Counted from the stretch's first letter, positions 43,950-52,689 are shown. The stretch is DNA of 63,010 nucleotides from an uncultured Clostridium sp. (GCA_900543695.1 UQSG01000015.1:1-63010); one strand, 5' to 3'. Translations and numbers: made by a program. Notes: generated from the letters alone by a model not told the origin.

Positions 43950-45540
43950 TTATGTGTTCAAAGAGCTTTCCCAGGCCTCCCGGGAAAGAATCACCTTTCG
44001 CGGCTTACTGCCGTCCGCCGCGGAAATCAGACCGCGTTCTTCAAGGGAATCCACGATTCTCGATGCGCGGGAGTATCCGAGCCGCAGCTTCCGCTGCAGG
44101 AAAGAGGTGGAAATCTGATTATACTCAAATGCCAGATCGGCCGCCTCACGAATCAACGCCTCGTCGGAATCGCCGTCGTCGGTAAAATCCTCGTCCTCTT
44201 CCGCGGAGCCTGAAGCAGCGCCAGCGTTTCCGTTTTTCTTTTTATTTGCTTCATTTTCGATCGAGGTTTCTATTTCTCGGCTGTACTCGACCGTGCCGTA
44301 CGTATTTTTAATATATTCGACAAGAGACTCGATCTCTCCGTCAGATACAAAAGCCCCCTGAACTCGCATCGGCTTCGACATCCCGATCGGATGGAACAGC
44401 ATATCGCCTCTTCCCAAAAGCTTTTCCGCGCCGCCTCCGTCCAGGATCGTTCTCGAATCCACCTGAGAGGTTACGGCAAATGCAATGCGGGAAGGAATAT
44501 TCGCCTTGATCAGGCCCGTAATGACGTCAACAGAAGGGCGCTGCGTTGCAATAATCAGATGAATACCGGCCGCTCTGGCCTTTTGCGCCAGACGGATCAC
44601 GGATTCTTCAATTTCCTTGGAAGCGACCATCATCAAATCCGCAAGCTCGTCAATGATGATCACAATCTGCGGCATGCGCGCAGCACCGCCGCGCTCCGCC
44701 GTCAAATTATAGGACTTTAAATCCCTGACGTTATGCTGAGAAAAAGCGGCGTACCGTTTTTCCATTTCCGCTACGGCCCAAGACAGGGCGCCCGCAGCCT
44801 TTCGGGGATCCGTAACGACAGGAACCAGCAAATGCGGAATTCCATTGTAGATTCCGAGCTCGACAATCTTGGGATCGATCATAATCATGCGAACATCCTC
44901 GGGGCCGGATTTATACAAAATGCTCGCAATAATCGTGTTGATACATACGCTCTTACCGGAACCCGTCGCTCCGGCGATTAAAAGGTGCGGCATTTTTGCA
45001 ATATCGGCAACAATATTTTTTCCAGCGATATCTTTCCCAATCGCAAACGTCAGTTTCGATGCCGAATCGCGGTATTCCTTCGATCCGATCACATCCCGCA
45101 GATATACGATCTCCACTTCCTTGTTTGGCACTTCAATGCCGACCGCTTCTTTTCCGGGGATCGGCGCTTCAATGCGAACTCCCGTAGCCGCCAGGTTTAA
45201 TGCGATATCGTCCGAAAGCGAAACGATCTTACTGACCTTCACACCGGGATTCGGCTGGACTTCATAGCGAGTCACCGCCGGTCCGCGCAAAACCGCCGAT
45301 ACCTTTGCCCCAACGCCGAAGCTTGCCAGCGTATCGATCAGCTTCTTTGCTCTTCCGTTTTGCTCGTAATCATACCGTTCTTTTGTCGCCTGCTCGCTCT
45401 CTGCCGCACTTCGGAGCAGGTCGATCGGAGGCTTTACATAGCGCTTTGCTCTTCTGACGGAAGGAACCGGCTTCGCTTCGCGCGGGGTCGTTTCCGCTTC
45501 CTTCGGGCCATCCGCTATTTCCTGGTCATCTTTTTTTTTT
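43950..45540 (-). CDS. ftsK: FtsK/SpoIIIE DNA translocase motor (C-terminal part, out of frame with N-terminal part)
   Basis: From the ten-A run to the stop this frame encodes about 527 residues. It has the FtsK alpha/beta motor: Walker A LIAGATGSGKSVCINT, MIMIDPKIVELGIYNGIPHL, Walker B IVIIIDELADLMM, and HLIIATQRPSVDVITGLIKANIP. A gamma winged helix follows at the C-terminus (DLAFEYNQISTSFLQRKLRLGYSRASRIVDSLEERGLI), which reads KOPS-type sequences. It pumps DNA during division or into the forespore. The frame stays open upstream to 45764 but only antiparallel to real coding sense, and no start codon with a ribosome-binding site lies after the A run. Removing one A joins it to the upstream gene as one protein of about 905 residues. 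Confidence 0.88.
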
Positions 45541-46668
45541 GAACCGGTCCCATATGCCGGTTTTATGCGGCTCTTCCTCGTCTTCTGAGTCGCTGCGGTT
45601 CCGATTAAACAGTCTGTCAATTTTTTCCATATCCGCCGAAACCTTGTCGTCCGCTTTTTCCCGTTCCCGCCGCACTGGACGCTCTGCGGCCGCTTCCTCC
45701 GCAGCCGGTTCCTTTTGCTGCGGAGCATAGGAAGCCTGACTGCGCGGTCTGGCTGGCGGCACACTCGCAGATGCGGAAAGATCGTCCGACAAAATCAGAC
45801 GTGTTCTGCGTACCGGTCTCGGCGCAGTTACCCTTCGTTCTACCTCCCGGGTGATGTCGTTGGAAATTTTATCCAGTTCGTCTGAGGTAGCCGTTCTGTA
45901 ATCTTCAGCCGGTTCAAAGCTGATATCCTGCATGGTGGGACGGGACTTTTCACGATTCTCCGTTTTTTCTTCAAACGCGGCCACGCTTTCTGCCGTTTCC
46001 TCAGCTGCATTCTGTCCGGCGGCAGCTGTCTCAGGAGTCTCTCGTTTCCGGTTTTTGTATAGGTCTTCCAGATTCTCATCTGCGAGAAGCTTTTCTGTAT
46101 TCGCGTATCTGCTTCTTGCAGACCTCTCTCCGCTGTATAAATGATCAGAGGCCTGTTTAATCGAATGGAAATCTGCAGCGGTACGTACCAGCTTCTTTTC
46201 CATCTCACGCGGGATACTTCCGGCGTTTTTGATATATGAGGACGTAACCTTGGGCGTATCTTCCGCGCCAAGCTTCCTCGCGCGCTCCTGTATTCCGCTT
46301 TGATCCACAGAGCTGCGCCGCTCGGGAAGCCGTGTGCGGACCGTTTCTCCAGGCTTCTCCGCAGACATGCTCTGCCGGATTTCACGCCGGGGAGCACGTT
46401 TCGCTGTTTGCGCCTCTTCTTGCGCAGGCTCTTCATCGTCCGCTTCTTCATGCCTCCGTTCCGCGTGCCGAGGCGCGTTAAAGCCAGGGAAAAACCTTTC
46501 CAGAACCATTTCCACTATAATCCCGACAAATAAATATAATACAATCAGAACGAGGTAGGAAAGCAGAATATTATAGTCCTTTACAAGCTTCAGCCACAGA
46601 GACAATATCAATAAAACAAGCAGAGAATATTTATTTGAAAGAAATAACTTTTTCAGAAAATTCAACAT
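45526..46668 (-). CDS. ftsK: N-terminal membrane/linker part of FtsK translocase, ending at a ten-A run
   Basis: A 380-residue frame. Two membrane helices (YSLLVLLILSLWLKLVKDY and LLSYLVLIVLYLFVGIIVEMVL) lie at the N-terminus, fewer than the usual four of FtsK. About 300 disordered, highly charged residues follow. The frame ends at TGA right after A10 (45531-45540 on the plus strand). With nine A the frame would run into the motor domain. GAGGGG precedes ATG 46668. As a separate product it would be a motor-less membrane protein. Either a homopolymer error, a true frameshift mutation or transcriptional slippage explains the break. Confidence 0.8.
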   Translation of the reverse strand: MLNFLKKLFLSNKYSLLVLLILSLWLKLVKDYNILLSYLVLIVLYLFVGIIVEMVLERFFPGFNAPRHAERRHEEADDEEPAQEEAQTAKRAPRREIRQSMSAEKPGETVRTRLPERRSSVDQSGIQERARKLGAEDTPKVTSSYIKNAGSIPREMEKKLVRTAADFHSIKQASDHLYSGERSARSRYANTEKLLADENLEDLYKNRKRETPETAAAGQNAAEETAESVAAFEEKTENREKSRPTMQDISFEPAEDYRTATSDELDKISNDITREVERRVTAPRPVRRTRLILSDDLSASASVPPARPRSQASYAPQQKEPAAEEAAAERPVRREREKADDKVSADMEKIDRLFNRNRSDSEDEEEPHKTGIWDRFKKKR

Positions 46669-46701
46669 TATCTTTTGCCCCTCAGATCAAAATACAGTGA
46701 T

Positions 46702-46730
46702 ATTGTAGCACACTTTCCGGCCCCGCGCAA
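46702..46730 (-). promoter_or_regulatory. ftsK promoter
   Basis: On the minus strand TTGCGC (46730-46725), a 17-base spacer and TACAAT (46707-46702) with an extended-10 TG, 33 bases before ATG 46668. Confidence 0.65.
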
Positions 46731-46790
46731 TTTGATATTTTCCATGCTCCTTCGTCGGCTCCAGCAGGGCAATCCCTGTCATCAGGCAAA

Positions 46791-46823
46791 TAAAAAGGCC
46801 CCGAGCTTTCGCTTATGGGCCTT
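46791..46823 (-). terminator. Terminator downstream of GH39-like gene
   Basis: AAGGCCC (46795-46801) pairs with GGGCCTT (46817-46823), and AGC with GCT inside. On the minus strand it is followed by TTTTTATTTG. A second, weaker hairpin (CAGCAG 46930-46935 with CTGCTG 46947-46952) lies directly after the glycosidase stop. The rest of 46824-46957 holds nothing I recognise. Confidence 0.65.
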
Positions 46824-46957
46824 CCCGTGAGCTTTGACAATATTTCCCGATTATTATATGAGACGTATGCCGCCGCCAGAAAATCTTATTTCCCGGGAAA
46901 ACGTTTCTGCCCTGAAACAGAAAAGAACGCAGCAGGCCCGCTGCGGCTGCTGACCTT

Positions 46958-48352
46958 TCAGCTTTCGTTCACATCGAATTCCAGATAAATGACGCTGTTT
47001 TTTGGAGTCGCGACCGGAAGCACACAGCCTGCCTCCTCTACAAAATCTCTGCGATCCGTATTGAATCTGTCCGTGGTACGGATTCTGATATTACGGACTT
47101 TCTCCATTCCGTTAAAATGCAGTAAAACACGCGTATCCAAACCCTCGTAGTTGGAAAGCAGCACTCCCGCTGTTTTTCCATCCGTGGCCGCGGTCGCAAA
47201 AATCCCGCTGCTTTCTCCGCTTCCTTTCGTCCGGCTGTCGGCGTGCTCTGCGCCGAACGACATGGCGGAGGACTTTTGCGAAGCGCCGACCATGCAGAAG
47301 CACTCATTCGATTTCCGGTACAGGTCGCCAAAATATACAAACGGATAATACGGCTTCAGCGGGACGCCATAGAGATCGAAAAGACCGCACCAGAACATTT
47401 TCGGCTGCCCGTCGTAATACATCGCCGCATCGATTCGAAGATTTTGAAACAGTGAGAGCGACGCGCCGCAGAATGCGGCTCCAACTTCATTTTTAATTCG
47501 TTCAAACAAAAATTTCCTGTTGTACTCAAAGCCCTCGCCCATAATAGATTCCCAAAATTCTCCGGTGAAAATGTTCCATTCATCCAGAAACACGGGAAGC
47601 TGCGGATAGCCATGGGCGTTCAGCTTTCTGTTCACGTGCTCGTTTAATTTTACAAAGTCACGCACATCGTCGGCGTAAATATGATAGGTGAAAAAATCAA
47701 TTGGAGCTCCGGTTTTTTTGATATGCTCGAAAAAGCCGTCAAAATATTCATCACAGTATGCGTTGCAGCCTGCATAGCCGCCTATTTTACTTTCCGGATA
47801 TTCTTTCTTGATCAGCTTTGCAAGGATTTCGTAAAATTCATAATATTGTTCCGGCGTGCCGCCGTTCCACATTTTTTCATACAGATCCGGTTCATTCCAG
47901 ATCTCAAAATATTTCAGATCATATTGAAAACCGTTTGCCCAGCCGCTGTTGTAGTGACGGATAATGTTCAGACAAATTCTGGCATATTTTTCGAAATCCT
48001 CCGGCGGGAACACAAAATACTTTTTCTCCGTATGTTCTATCGAGGCGCCAAGTCTGTATATGGTTTCAGCGCCGCATTCTTTGATTTTTCTCATCAGAAT
48101 ATCCGTAAAAGCAAAATCGTAATTTGCAGGATCGTTTTCGTCCGCCTCGAAATTTTTAAAAATATACCGGACATCTACCATTCTCTGGGAGGGATGATCC
48201 GTATCATGGAGGCGGATATACGGAACGCCGATCTCTTTATAATACCGACTGGTATCGATCCAGAAATGATAGGATACCGGTCCGTTATTGACGCCGTGAA
48301 GCGGTTTGATTTTTCCGACAATTTGATTGCAGTCTATAAATAGATCCGTCAT
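46958..48352 (-). CDS. GH39-like glycoside hydrolase (beta-xylosidase type)
   Basis: A 464-residue clan GH-A (alpha/beta)8 barrel enzyme. The acid/base Glu is in LKYFEIWNEPDLYEKMWNG and the nucleophile Glu is in LPVFLDEWNIFTGE. HGVNNGPVSY and IRLHD at the start resemble family GH39 beta-xylosidases. The C-terminal 90 residues form a small beta-sandwich. No signal peptide is seen, so it likely acts on imported oligosaccharides. ATG 48352 has GGGAG at 8 bases. It lies 139 bases downstream of cas7 with the same orientation but has no functional link to it. Confidence 0.82.
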   Translation of the reverse strand: MTDLFIDCNQIVGKIKPLHGVNNGPVSYHFWIDTSRYYKEIGVPYIRLHDTDHPSQRMVDVRYIFKNFEADENDPANYDFAFTDILMRKIKECGAETIYRLGASIEHTEKKYFVFPPEDFEKYARICLNIIRHYNSGWANGFQYDLKYFEIWNEPDLYEKMWNGGTPEQYYEFYEILAKLIKKEYPESKIGGYAGCNAYCDEYFDGFFEHIKKTGAPIDFFTYHIYADDVRDFVKLNEHVNRKLNAHGYPQLPVFLDEWNIFTGEFWESIMGEGFEYNRKFLFERIKNEVGAAFCGASLSLFQNLRIDAAMYYDGQPKMFWCGLFDLYGVPLKPYYPFVYFGDLYRKSNECFCMVGASQKSSAMSFGAEHADSRTKGSGESSGIFATAATDGKTAGVLLSNYEGLDTRVLLHFNGMEKVRNIRIRTTDRFNTDRRDFVEEAGCVLPVATPKNSVIYLEFDVNES

Positions 48353-48491
48353 ATGGTTCACTCCCTGAAAAAGTTATCGGGGAAATTTTACTTCCTCTTC
48401 TTTTCATTGTCAACAAAATCAGTCCAGGCATGATGCGTCAGACACTGGCAGCCTTGCGCAACCCTCAGAAAAACGGTTCAGTCCCCGGAAT

Positions 48492-49349
48492 TCATAATTT
48501 CTCAATCAGCTCAACGCCGTCCGGCATTCCGGGATCGAGCTTAATGTCATAATCGCGGAAGCTGCGAGGGGGAAGATTCTGTTTCAGTGTCACAGCAATT
48601 TTATCGAACAGAATATGCGATGGGCATTTTCCGAAAATACTGCTGTGTTTAAAAACGTAAAGCTTTCTCATGCACATTTTTCCCCGCGCCGCGCTGCGGT
48701 CGTGTTCAAACAGATTGATAATGGCCTCCCACAAAAGCTCGAGATCCTCCTCTGAAAGATTCGTTGTTTTATTTGCGAGCGCTGCCGATACATATCCTTC
48801 TGCCCTGTAAAGTGCATATGGAAGGATGCTTTTTCTTCCAATTTCTATTTTTCCCTCTTCTCTCCTCTTTTCCGTGGTTCGTGCCAGGCGCGTAATGGTT
48901 ACGTCCTGAATGCTGACAGGGGAGAGGCTTCTGGCAAAACTGATCTGCACCGGGCCTTTTACAATGCCGCACGGATTGTCTCCGGTCGACATGACCGCTC
49001 CGAAAACGCGTACGTCGTAATAATTCCTGCACATGAAGTCGCGCGCGCGCCTGATTACGTCATCCATTTCTTTTCCCTTATTGGCAGTCAGGCCTTCCTC
49101 CCGATAGGCGTCCGCAAATTTTTCGTTCAGAGATTTGTCCGGCTTGATCAAAATTTGATAGCCTTTTTCATTGCCTCTGGAAAGCGCAACGTAATTTCTG
49201 ATTTTTCTCTTTAGGCATACGTCCGTAATATAGCCATATCCCGTTTCTGCGTCTATGCGCGGCGTGTTTCCGGCATCCGGATCTCCGTTCGGATTTCCGT
49301 TTTCCACATCAAAAAGCATTACAAAATCATATCTGTTTTCAATTGCCAT
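48492..49349 (-). CDS. cas7c: Type I-C CRISPR-associated protein Cas7 (Csd2)
   Basis: A 285-residue Cas7/Csd2 backbone subunit. It shows the family opening RYDFVMLFDVENGNPNGDPDAGNTPRID and the internal segments DVRVFGAVMSTGDNPCGIVKGPVQISFARSLSPV and RKSILPYALYRAEGYVSAALA. Several copies coat the crRNA spacer in the I-C Cascade. ATG 49349 has GGAGG upstream and overlaps the cas8c stop by 11 bases. Downstream, where cas4, cas1 and cas2 normally follow, there is only a 139-base gap and then a glycosidase gene. Confidence 0.93.
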   Translation of the reverse strand: MAIENRYDFVMLFDVENGNPNGDPDAGNTPRIDAETGYGYITDVCLKRKIRNYVALSRGNEKGYQILIKPDKSLNEKFADAYREEGLTANKGKEMDDVIRRARDFMCRNYYDVRVFGAVMSTGDNPCGIVKGPVQISFARSLSPVSIQDVTITRLARTTEKRREEGKIEIGRKSILPYALYRAEGYVSAALANKTTNLSEEDLELLWEAIINLFEHDRSAARGKMCMRKLYVFKHSSIFGKCPSHILFDKIAVTLKQNLPPRSFRDYDIKLDPGMPDGVELIEKL

Positions 49350-49785
49350 CTGCGTTTTCCTCCATTTCATTTTCGCTTCCATTTTGCTTTTTTTCTAAAA
49401 AGCTTTGATACTGCTGATAATATCCGATCATAAACCTCCCCTGATCCTGCAGAGAAAATGTTTCCGGAAATTCTCCGTCGATCTGATCTGTGATTTCACA
49501 GATCAGTCTGTTGTAAAAGATCGGATTTTTCAGCTTGCTCATATGATACTGTGCCAGCCGGAGAAGCTTTGGGAATGTCATTGCAGGCTTCGATGAAGCA
49601 GACGCAAAATAGGTGTCCCGAATCGTTCTGTTAAGGAGAATTTTTGCGGTGGACTGCTGGAGCCGTTCCAGAACCGCAAACAGTCTTCCGCATAAATAGG
49701 CTTGTCCGTAGTTTCCTTTGTCTAACGACACTTTTAGTTCCTCCTTTTTTTCGTTTCTGTTAAGGCAGGCCTTAATCATTCCCAT
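49339..49785 (-). CDS. cas11c: Probable internal Cas11c small subunit within cas8c
   Basis: Type I-C systems are known to translate a Cas11 small subunit from an internal start in the 3' part of cas8c. Here ATG 49785 (protein MGMIKACLNRNEKKEE...) has GAGG six bases upstream, in frame with cas8c. It would give a 148-residue, largely helical protein, of the expected kind. No direct proof exists in the sequence; nearby Met codons are alternatives. Confidence 0.4.
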   Translation of the reverse strand: MGMIKACLNRNEKKEELKVSLDKGNYGQAYLCGRLFAVLERLQQSTAKILLNRTIRDTYFASASSKPAMTFPKLLRLAQYHMSKLKNPIFYNRLICEITDQIDGEFPETFSLQDQGRFMIGYYQQYQSFLEKKQNGSENEMEENADGN

Positions 49786-51165
49786 CCGTGTCCTCATGCC
49801 GATGGCGTTGATTTCGTCACAATCCGTTTTGCTCCTTCTAACGGCCGTTTCAAGCAGTAAAGCGGGATAATCGCGGCCATATATCACAGCTTCAAGCAGC
49901 TTGCCGAGCAGCGCGGGATTGATCTGCTTTGGCTGAGATCTCGTCAAGGCGAGCTCCTGCCCAATCGCAGCGAAGGAAACCAAACGAGGCTTTTTCGAAA
50001 TCTGCAGGTCGCTTTGAAATTTCGCCGCATTCAGAAAAAGCGATGCGAACCGATTTTTATATATGAATTTCACCGCAAGACGAGACGTGTTTGGTTTTAG
50101 CCCCAGCATATAAAAATTAACGTTTGGCATCAGATCCAGGGACTGCAGCTGTTCCTCCGTAAATCCTCCGCTTTTTACGTCGGGCAGGATGCGCTTCAGC
50201 AGCCCTTCTGCCATTCCTACATCCGGATTTTTTCTTTTTCCGAAAAGCATCGCCATAATCAGCTCTTCATAAATCGGATTTGGATTCATCGCCCAGAAAA
50301 CGATTGTCATGTCCTCCAGGAAAAATTTATGCTCTGCGCTTCCCAGCAAATAATTCAGCGCAGCCGTATATTTCTGCATAGCGTAGAAAGAAATGCTGCT
50401 GTTATATGACTGTTCCCTGCCGTAGGAATTTTCTGACGGATTATTGAAGCCGATCAGAACGGAGCCTGTCGGCAGACCTCCGGCAACGCCCCTGATTTTA
50501 TTGTGGATCCGTGCGATCGGTGCAGCTCTTCCGCTTACCGCGCACTGTGAAACCAGGCCCTGTGTATCCCGGTCCTCCGCTTCTGCAGCAGATCGCCTCC
50601 ATTTTTCTCTAATCTGCGGCTCCTCATGAAGCAGACGGTTCGGATAACCTGTCAGACAGAACGCAAACGCCGATTTTTCATATTCCATTCCCAGCTTTAA
50701 CAGTTCAGCGTTTTCTGTTTCTTCGGCCGGCTTCCAGCTCCGTAAAAAATTTCGATATGCATTAATAACGGGCGAATCCATCCCTTCGATAAACTGCAGA
50801 TTTTTTTCAACGAATGCATCATGCGATTTTTTTGCTTTTCCCGTCCGATCATCTGGATTCAGTCTGTTTTCTGCATAATTCAGGCCAAAAAGATATAGCG
50901 GCCTGTGTTCTATAATATTGCTGTCAATCCCAGTTTTTTCTGTTCTGCGTGGCATAACTGCAGTTTTCGGAATGAGTCTTTCCTGAATTTTTCCTTTTGG
51001 GCGCGTAATTATCTCCCTGCGCTGAACATCGAGGATTTCATTGATACCGCCGTCTTCGTTGAGACAGACCAGATAATGTATGTTTACTTCAGAATATTCT
51101 TCCGGAAGCACCTTTCCTTCCTCTGCAAGAATATCGTAATAATCACACAAGGCCTGTATCAGCAT
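49339..51165 (-). CDS. cas8c: Type I-C CRISPR-associated protein Cas8c (Csd1)
   Basis: A 608-residue Cas8c/Csd1 large subunit, the PAM-reading part of the I-C Cascade. Family features include LIQALCDYYDILAEEGKVLPEEYSEVNIHYLVCLNEDGGI at the start, a conserved centre (VSGRAAPIARIHNKIRG, LIGFNNPSENSYG, YAMQKYTAALNYLL, TIVFWAM), and a helical C-terminus that resembles the small subunit. Start ATG 51165 overlaps the cas5c stop by 7 bases, with GGGAGG upstream. The gene is full length and shows no frameshift. Confidence 0.94.
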   Translation of the reverse strand: MLIQALCDYYDILAEEGKVLPEEYSEVNIHYLVCLNEDGGINEILDVQRREIITRPKGKIQERLIPKTAVMPRRTEKTGIDSNIIEHRPLYLFGLNYAENRLNPDDRTGKAKKSHDAFVEKNLQFIEGMDSPVINAYRNFLRSWKPAEETENAELLKLGMEYEKSAFAFCLTGYPNRLLHEEPQIREKWRRSAAEAEDRDTQGLVSQCAVSGRAAPIARIHNKIRGVAGGLPTGSVLIGFNNPSENSYGREQSYNSSISFYAMQKYTAALNYLLGSAEHKFFLEDMTIVFWAMNPNPIYEELIMAMLFGKRKNPDVGMAEGLLKRILPDVKSGGFTEEQLQSLDLMPNVNFYMLGLKPNTSRLAVKFIYKNRFASLFLNAAKFQSDLQISKKPRLVSFAAIGQELALTRSQPKQINPALLGKLLEAVIYGRDYPALLLETAVRRSKTDCDEINAIGMRTRMGMIKACLNRNEKKEELKVSLDKGNYGQAYLCGRLFAVLERLQQSTAKILLNRTIRDTYFASASSKPAMTFPKLLRLAQYHMSKLKNPIFYNRLICEITDQIDGEFPETFSLQDQGRFMIGYYQQYQSFLEKKQNGSENEMEENADGN

Positions 51166-51887
51166 TTCAATTCCTCCCTGTATTTCTTTACGTCTATTAC
51201 TCCGTTTATCATATGGGGCCTGTAATAAACCGTTGTGGCTCGATTGGAAAACTGCGGATTGTTCCAGTCCTGATTCATCGGCCTGCCGCCGTCTTCGAAA
51301 AGAACTTTATAGCTCATAAAGCCCAGATCCACGTCTCCCATTCCGAGGATCGTGCTGCTGATCTGTTTTTCGTCAAACCGGCTCACAATCGCAACTCTGG
51401 TGGCCGGAAACTCGCTGCAGCCCAGACAGGGCCTGCGGAAATACTGCCCCCGCTCCAGCCGCCTTTTAAGGATACTGAAATGCTTATTTTCCTCATTCTT
51501 TTCCCGGTCGTTTTTCTGTCCCGTCAGTTTAAATTGGAATTCTACGCCGTATTTCACGTTTTTCAAAACCAGGGAGGATCTCTGGCTTCTGTTCTCATCC
51601 GTATAAATACAGGGATCGCCGTCTCCGCCGTTCATCCGGTTCTTGACCGCGCCCAGCCGCACCTTATCCTTGACCTCATTTCTGCGGATATTTATGAAAT
51701 CGATAGCGTTGAACACAATGATCCGGTTAATTTCATAACAAATTGACGGTTTCCAATATATACTCTTCAGCAACCCCTCCAGAGCGCCTGGCGTAGGAAC
51801 ATCGTAGCTTACCCGTTCTACCTTCAGCTCCGGTCTGGTAAAACAGGCATAATCTCCTTCGATGATGATTTTAAACCCATAGCTCAT
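51159..51887 (-). CDS. cas5c: Type I-C CRISPR-associated protein Cas5c (Cas5d)
   Basis: A 242-residue Cas5c, which in type I-C both caps the Cascade and cuts pre-crRNA. The glycine-rich opening YGFKIIIEGDYACFTRPELKVERVSYDVPTPGALEGLL is standard. Residues that can correspond to the catalytic triad of characterised Cas5d proteins are present: Tyr44 (SIYWKP) and Lys135-His136 (ENKHFSILKRR). PCLGCSEFPA follows. It is the first cas gene here; the cas3 that usually precedes it is missing. crRNA processing therefore seems possible although target cleavage by Cas3 is not encoded locally. Confidence 0.94.
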   Translation of the reverse strand: MSYGFKIIIEGDYACFTRPELKVERVSYDVPTPGALEGLLKSIYWKPSICYEINRIIVFNAIDFINIRRNEVKDKVRLGAVKNRMNGGDGDPCIYTDENRSQRSSLVLKNVKYGVEFQFKLTGQKNDREKNEENKHFSILKRRLERGQYFRRPCLGCSEFPATRVAIVSRFDEKQISSTILGMGDVDLGFMSYKVLFEDGGRPMNQDWNNPQFSNRATTVYYRPHMINGVIDVKKYREELKC

Positions 51888-51973
51888 CCCTTTCTCACCT
51901 CTTTTTTCTATAGAACGTACTCCTTATCCCGTTGCTGAAATCATCCGCCGCATGCTGACGGAGCAAATCGTTT

Positions 51974-52144
51974 TTATTCCCATAAATTCCGGCTTTTCCC
52001 AACTCGTGCCGAAACTGCAGTGAGCGGAATGCCCGGCACGATAGAAAGCATTTCAAAAGGATCGGAGATTTTCACGCCGCCTTCTTTCAGCGTCTGATAT
52101 TCCTCTGGGTGTTCTTTGATATACGCCTTGAAAATCCGATTCAT
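51974..52144 (-). CDS. Small hypothetical protein upstream of cas5c
   Basis: A 56-residue frame (MNRIFKAYIKEHPEEYQTLKEGGVKISDPFEMLSIVPGIPLTAVSARVGKSRNLWE) with GGGAGAGGGG before ATG 52144. It lies 86 bases ahead of cas5c in the same direction, where cas3 would be expected. It does not resemble Cas3 or any family I know. It may be a genuine small protein or a remnant of a deleted gene. Confidence 0.35.
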   Translation of the reverse strand: MNRIFKAYIKEHPEEYQTLKEGGVKISDPFEMLSIVPGIPLTAVSARVGKSRNLWE

Positions 52145-52161
52145 TCTTCCCCTCTCCCAGT

Positions 52162-52190
52162 TTATTAAAAATGCCAATATTTATTTTCAA
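52162..52190 (-). promoter_or_regulatory. Possible promoter for small ORF and cas operon
   Basis: On the minus strand TTGAAA (52190-52185), a 17-base spacer and TAATAA (52167-52162). The -10 is imperfect. Confidence 0.4.
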
Positions 52191-52285
52191 AACTTATTAT
52201 ATATAATAACATGTCATTTCTGTTTTTACAAATATTTCCATATTCTTTTTTCGTTCGCGATTCGGCACTTTTTCCCCTTGGAAAA

Positions 52286-52294
52286 TGCTATACT
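52286..52294 (+). promoter_or_regulatory. Extended -10 promoter for MGMT gene
   Basis: TGCTATACT (52286-52294), 24 bases before ATG 52319. No clear -35 was found. Confidence 0.45.
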
Positions 52295-52318
52295 GTTAAA
52301 GAAAGGAGGAAGCTTCCT

Positions 52319-52633
52319 ATGGAAAAAGCCTTTGACGTAATTTATGAAATCGTGCGCCAGATTCCAAAAGGACGCGTCTGCACATACGGGGGGATTGCGC
52401 GCCTCGCAGGAAATCCAAGATGGGCGCGCATAGTGGGGTACGCCATGCGCGCCTGCCGCGACGAGACAGTGCCGTGTCACCGCGTCCTGCATAAAGACGG
52501 AACGCTTTGCCAGGCATTTGAATCAGGAGGCAGAAATCTGCAGGCCGATCTGCTACTCCGGGAGGGCGTTCGATTCCTTCCGAACGGGAAAGCCGATCTG
52601 GCGCATTTCAGCTGGCCGCAGCCGGAGGCTTGA
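52319..52633 (+). CDS. MGMT-type methylated-DNA--cysteine S-methyltransferase domain protein
   Basis: A 104-residue protein that is only the DNA-binding/active-site domain of O6-alkylguanine alkyltransferases. It shows IPKGRVCTYGGIARLAG, the winged helix VGYAMRAC and the active-site PCHRV with its Cys. The Cys is retained, unlike in many ATL proteins, which have Trp there. The helical part after it (GGRNLQADLLLREGVRF) is normal. AAGGAGG precedes ATG 52319. It repairs alkylated guanine or flags it for other repair. The acetyltransferase gene follows closely. Confidence 0.88.
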   Translation: MEKAFDVIYEIVRQIPKGRVCTYGGIARLAGNPRWARIVGYAMRACRDETVPCHRVLHKDGTLCQAFESGGRNLQADLLLREGVRFLPNGKADLAHFSWPQPEA

Positions 52634-52689
52634 CGAAACAGAAGAAACAAAGTATGCTGAACAAAATAAATGGTTTCATGGAGGAGAAA

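Noticed and set aside
43950..45764. Independent start for the FtsK motor at the upstream end of its frame (45764)
   Set aside because: Residues before the A10 run in that frame are the shifted reading of the linker of the N-terminal ORF, with no ribosome-binding site. No start codon with such a site follows the run.
51888..52318. Possible CRISPR repeats or leader upstream of cas5c
   Set aside because: Read on both strands; no repeat of 25-37 bases recurs and no type I-C-like repeat is present. The same holds for 48353-48491.
52319..52633. Alkyltransferase-like (ATL) protein without active-site Cys
   Set aside because: The PCHRV motif with its Cys is intact, so a true alkyl-accepting domain is more likely.
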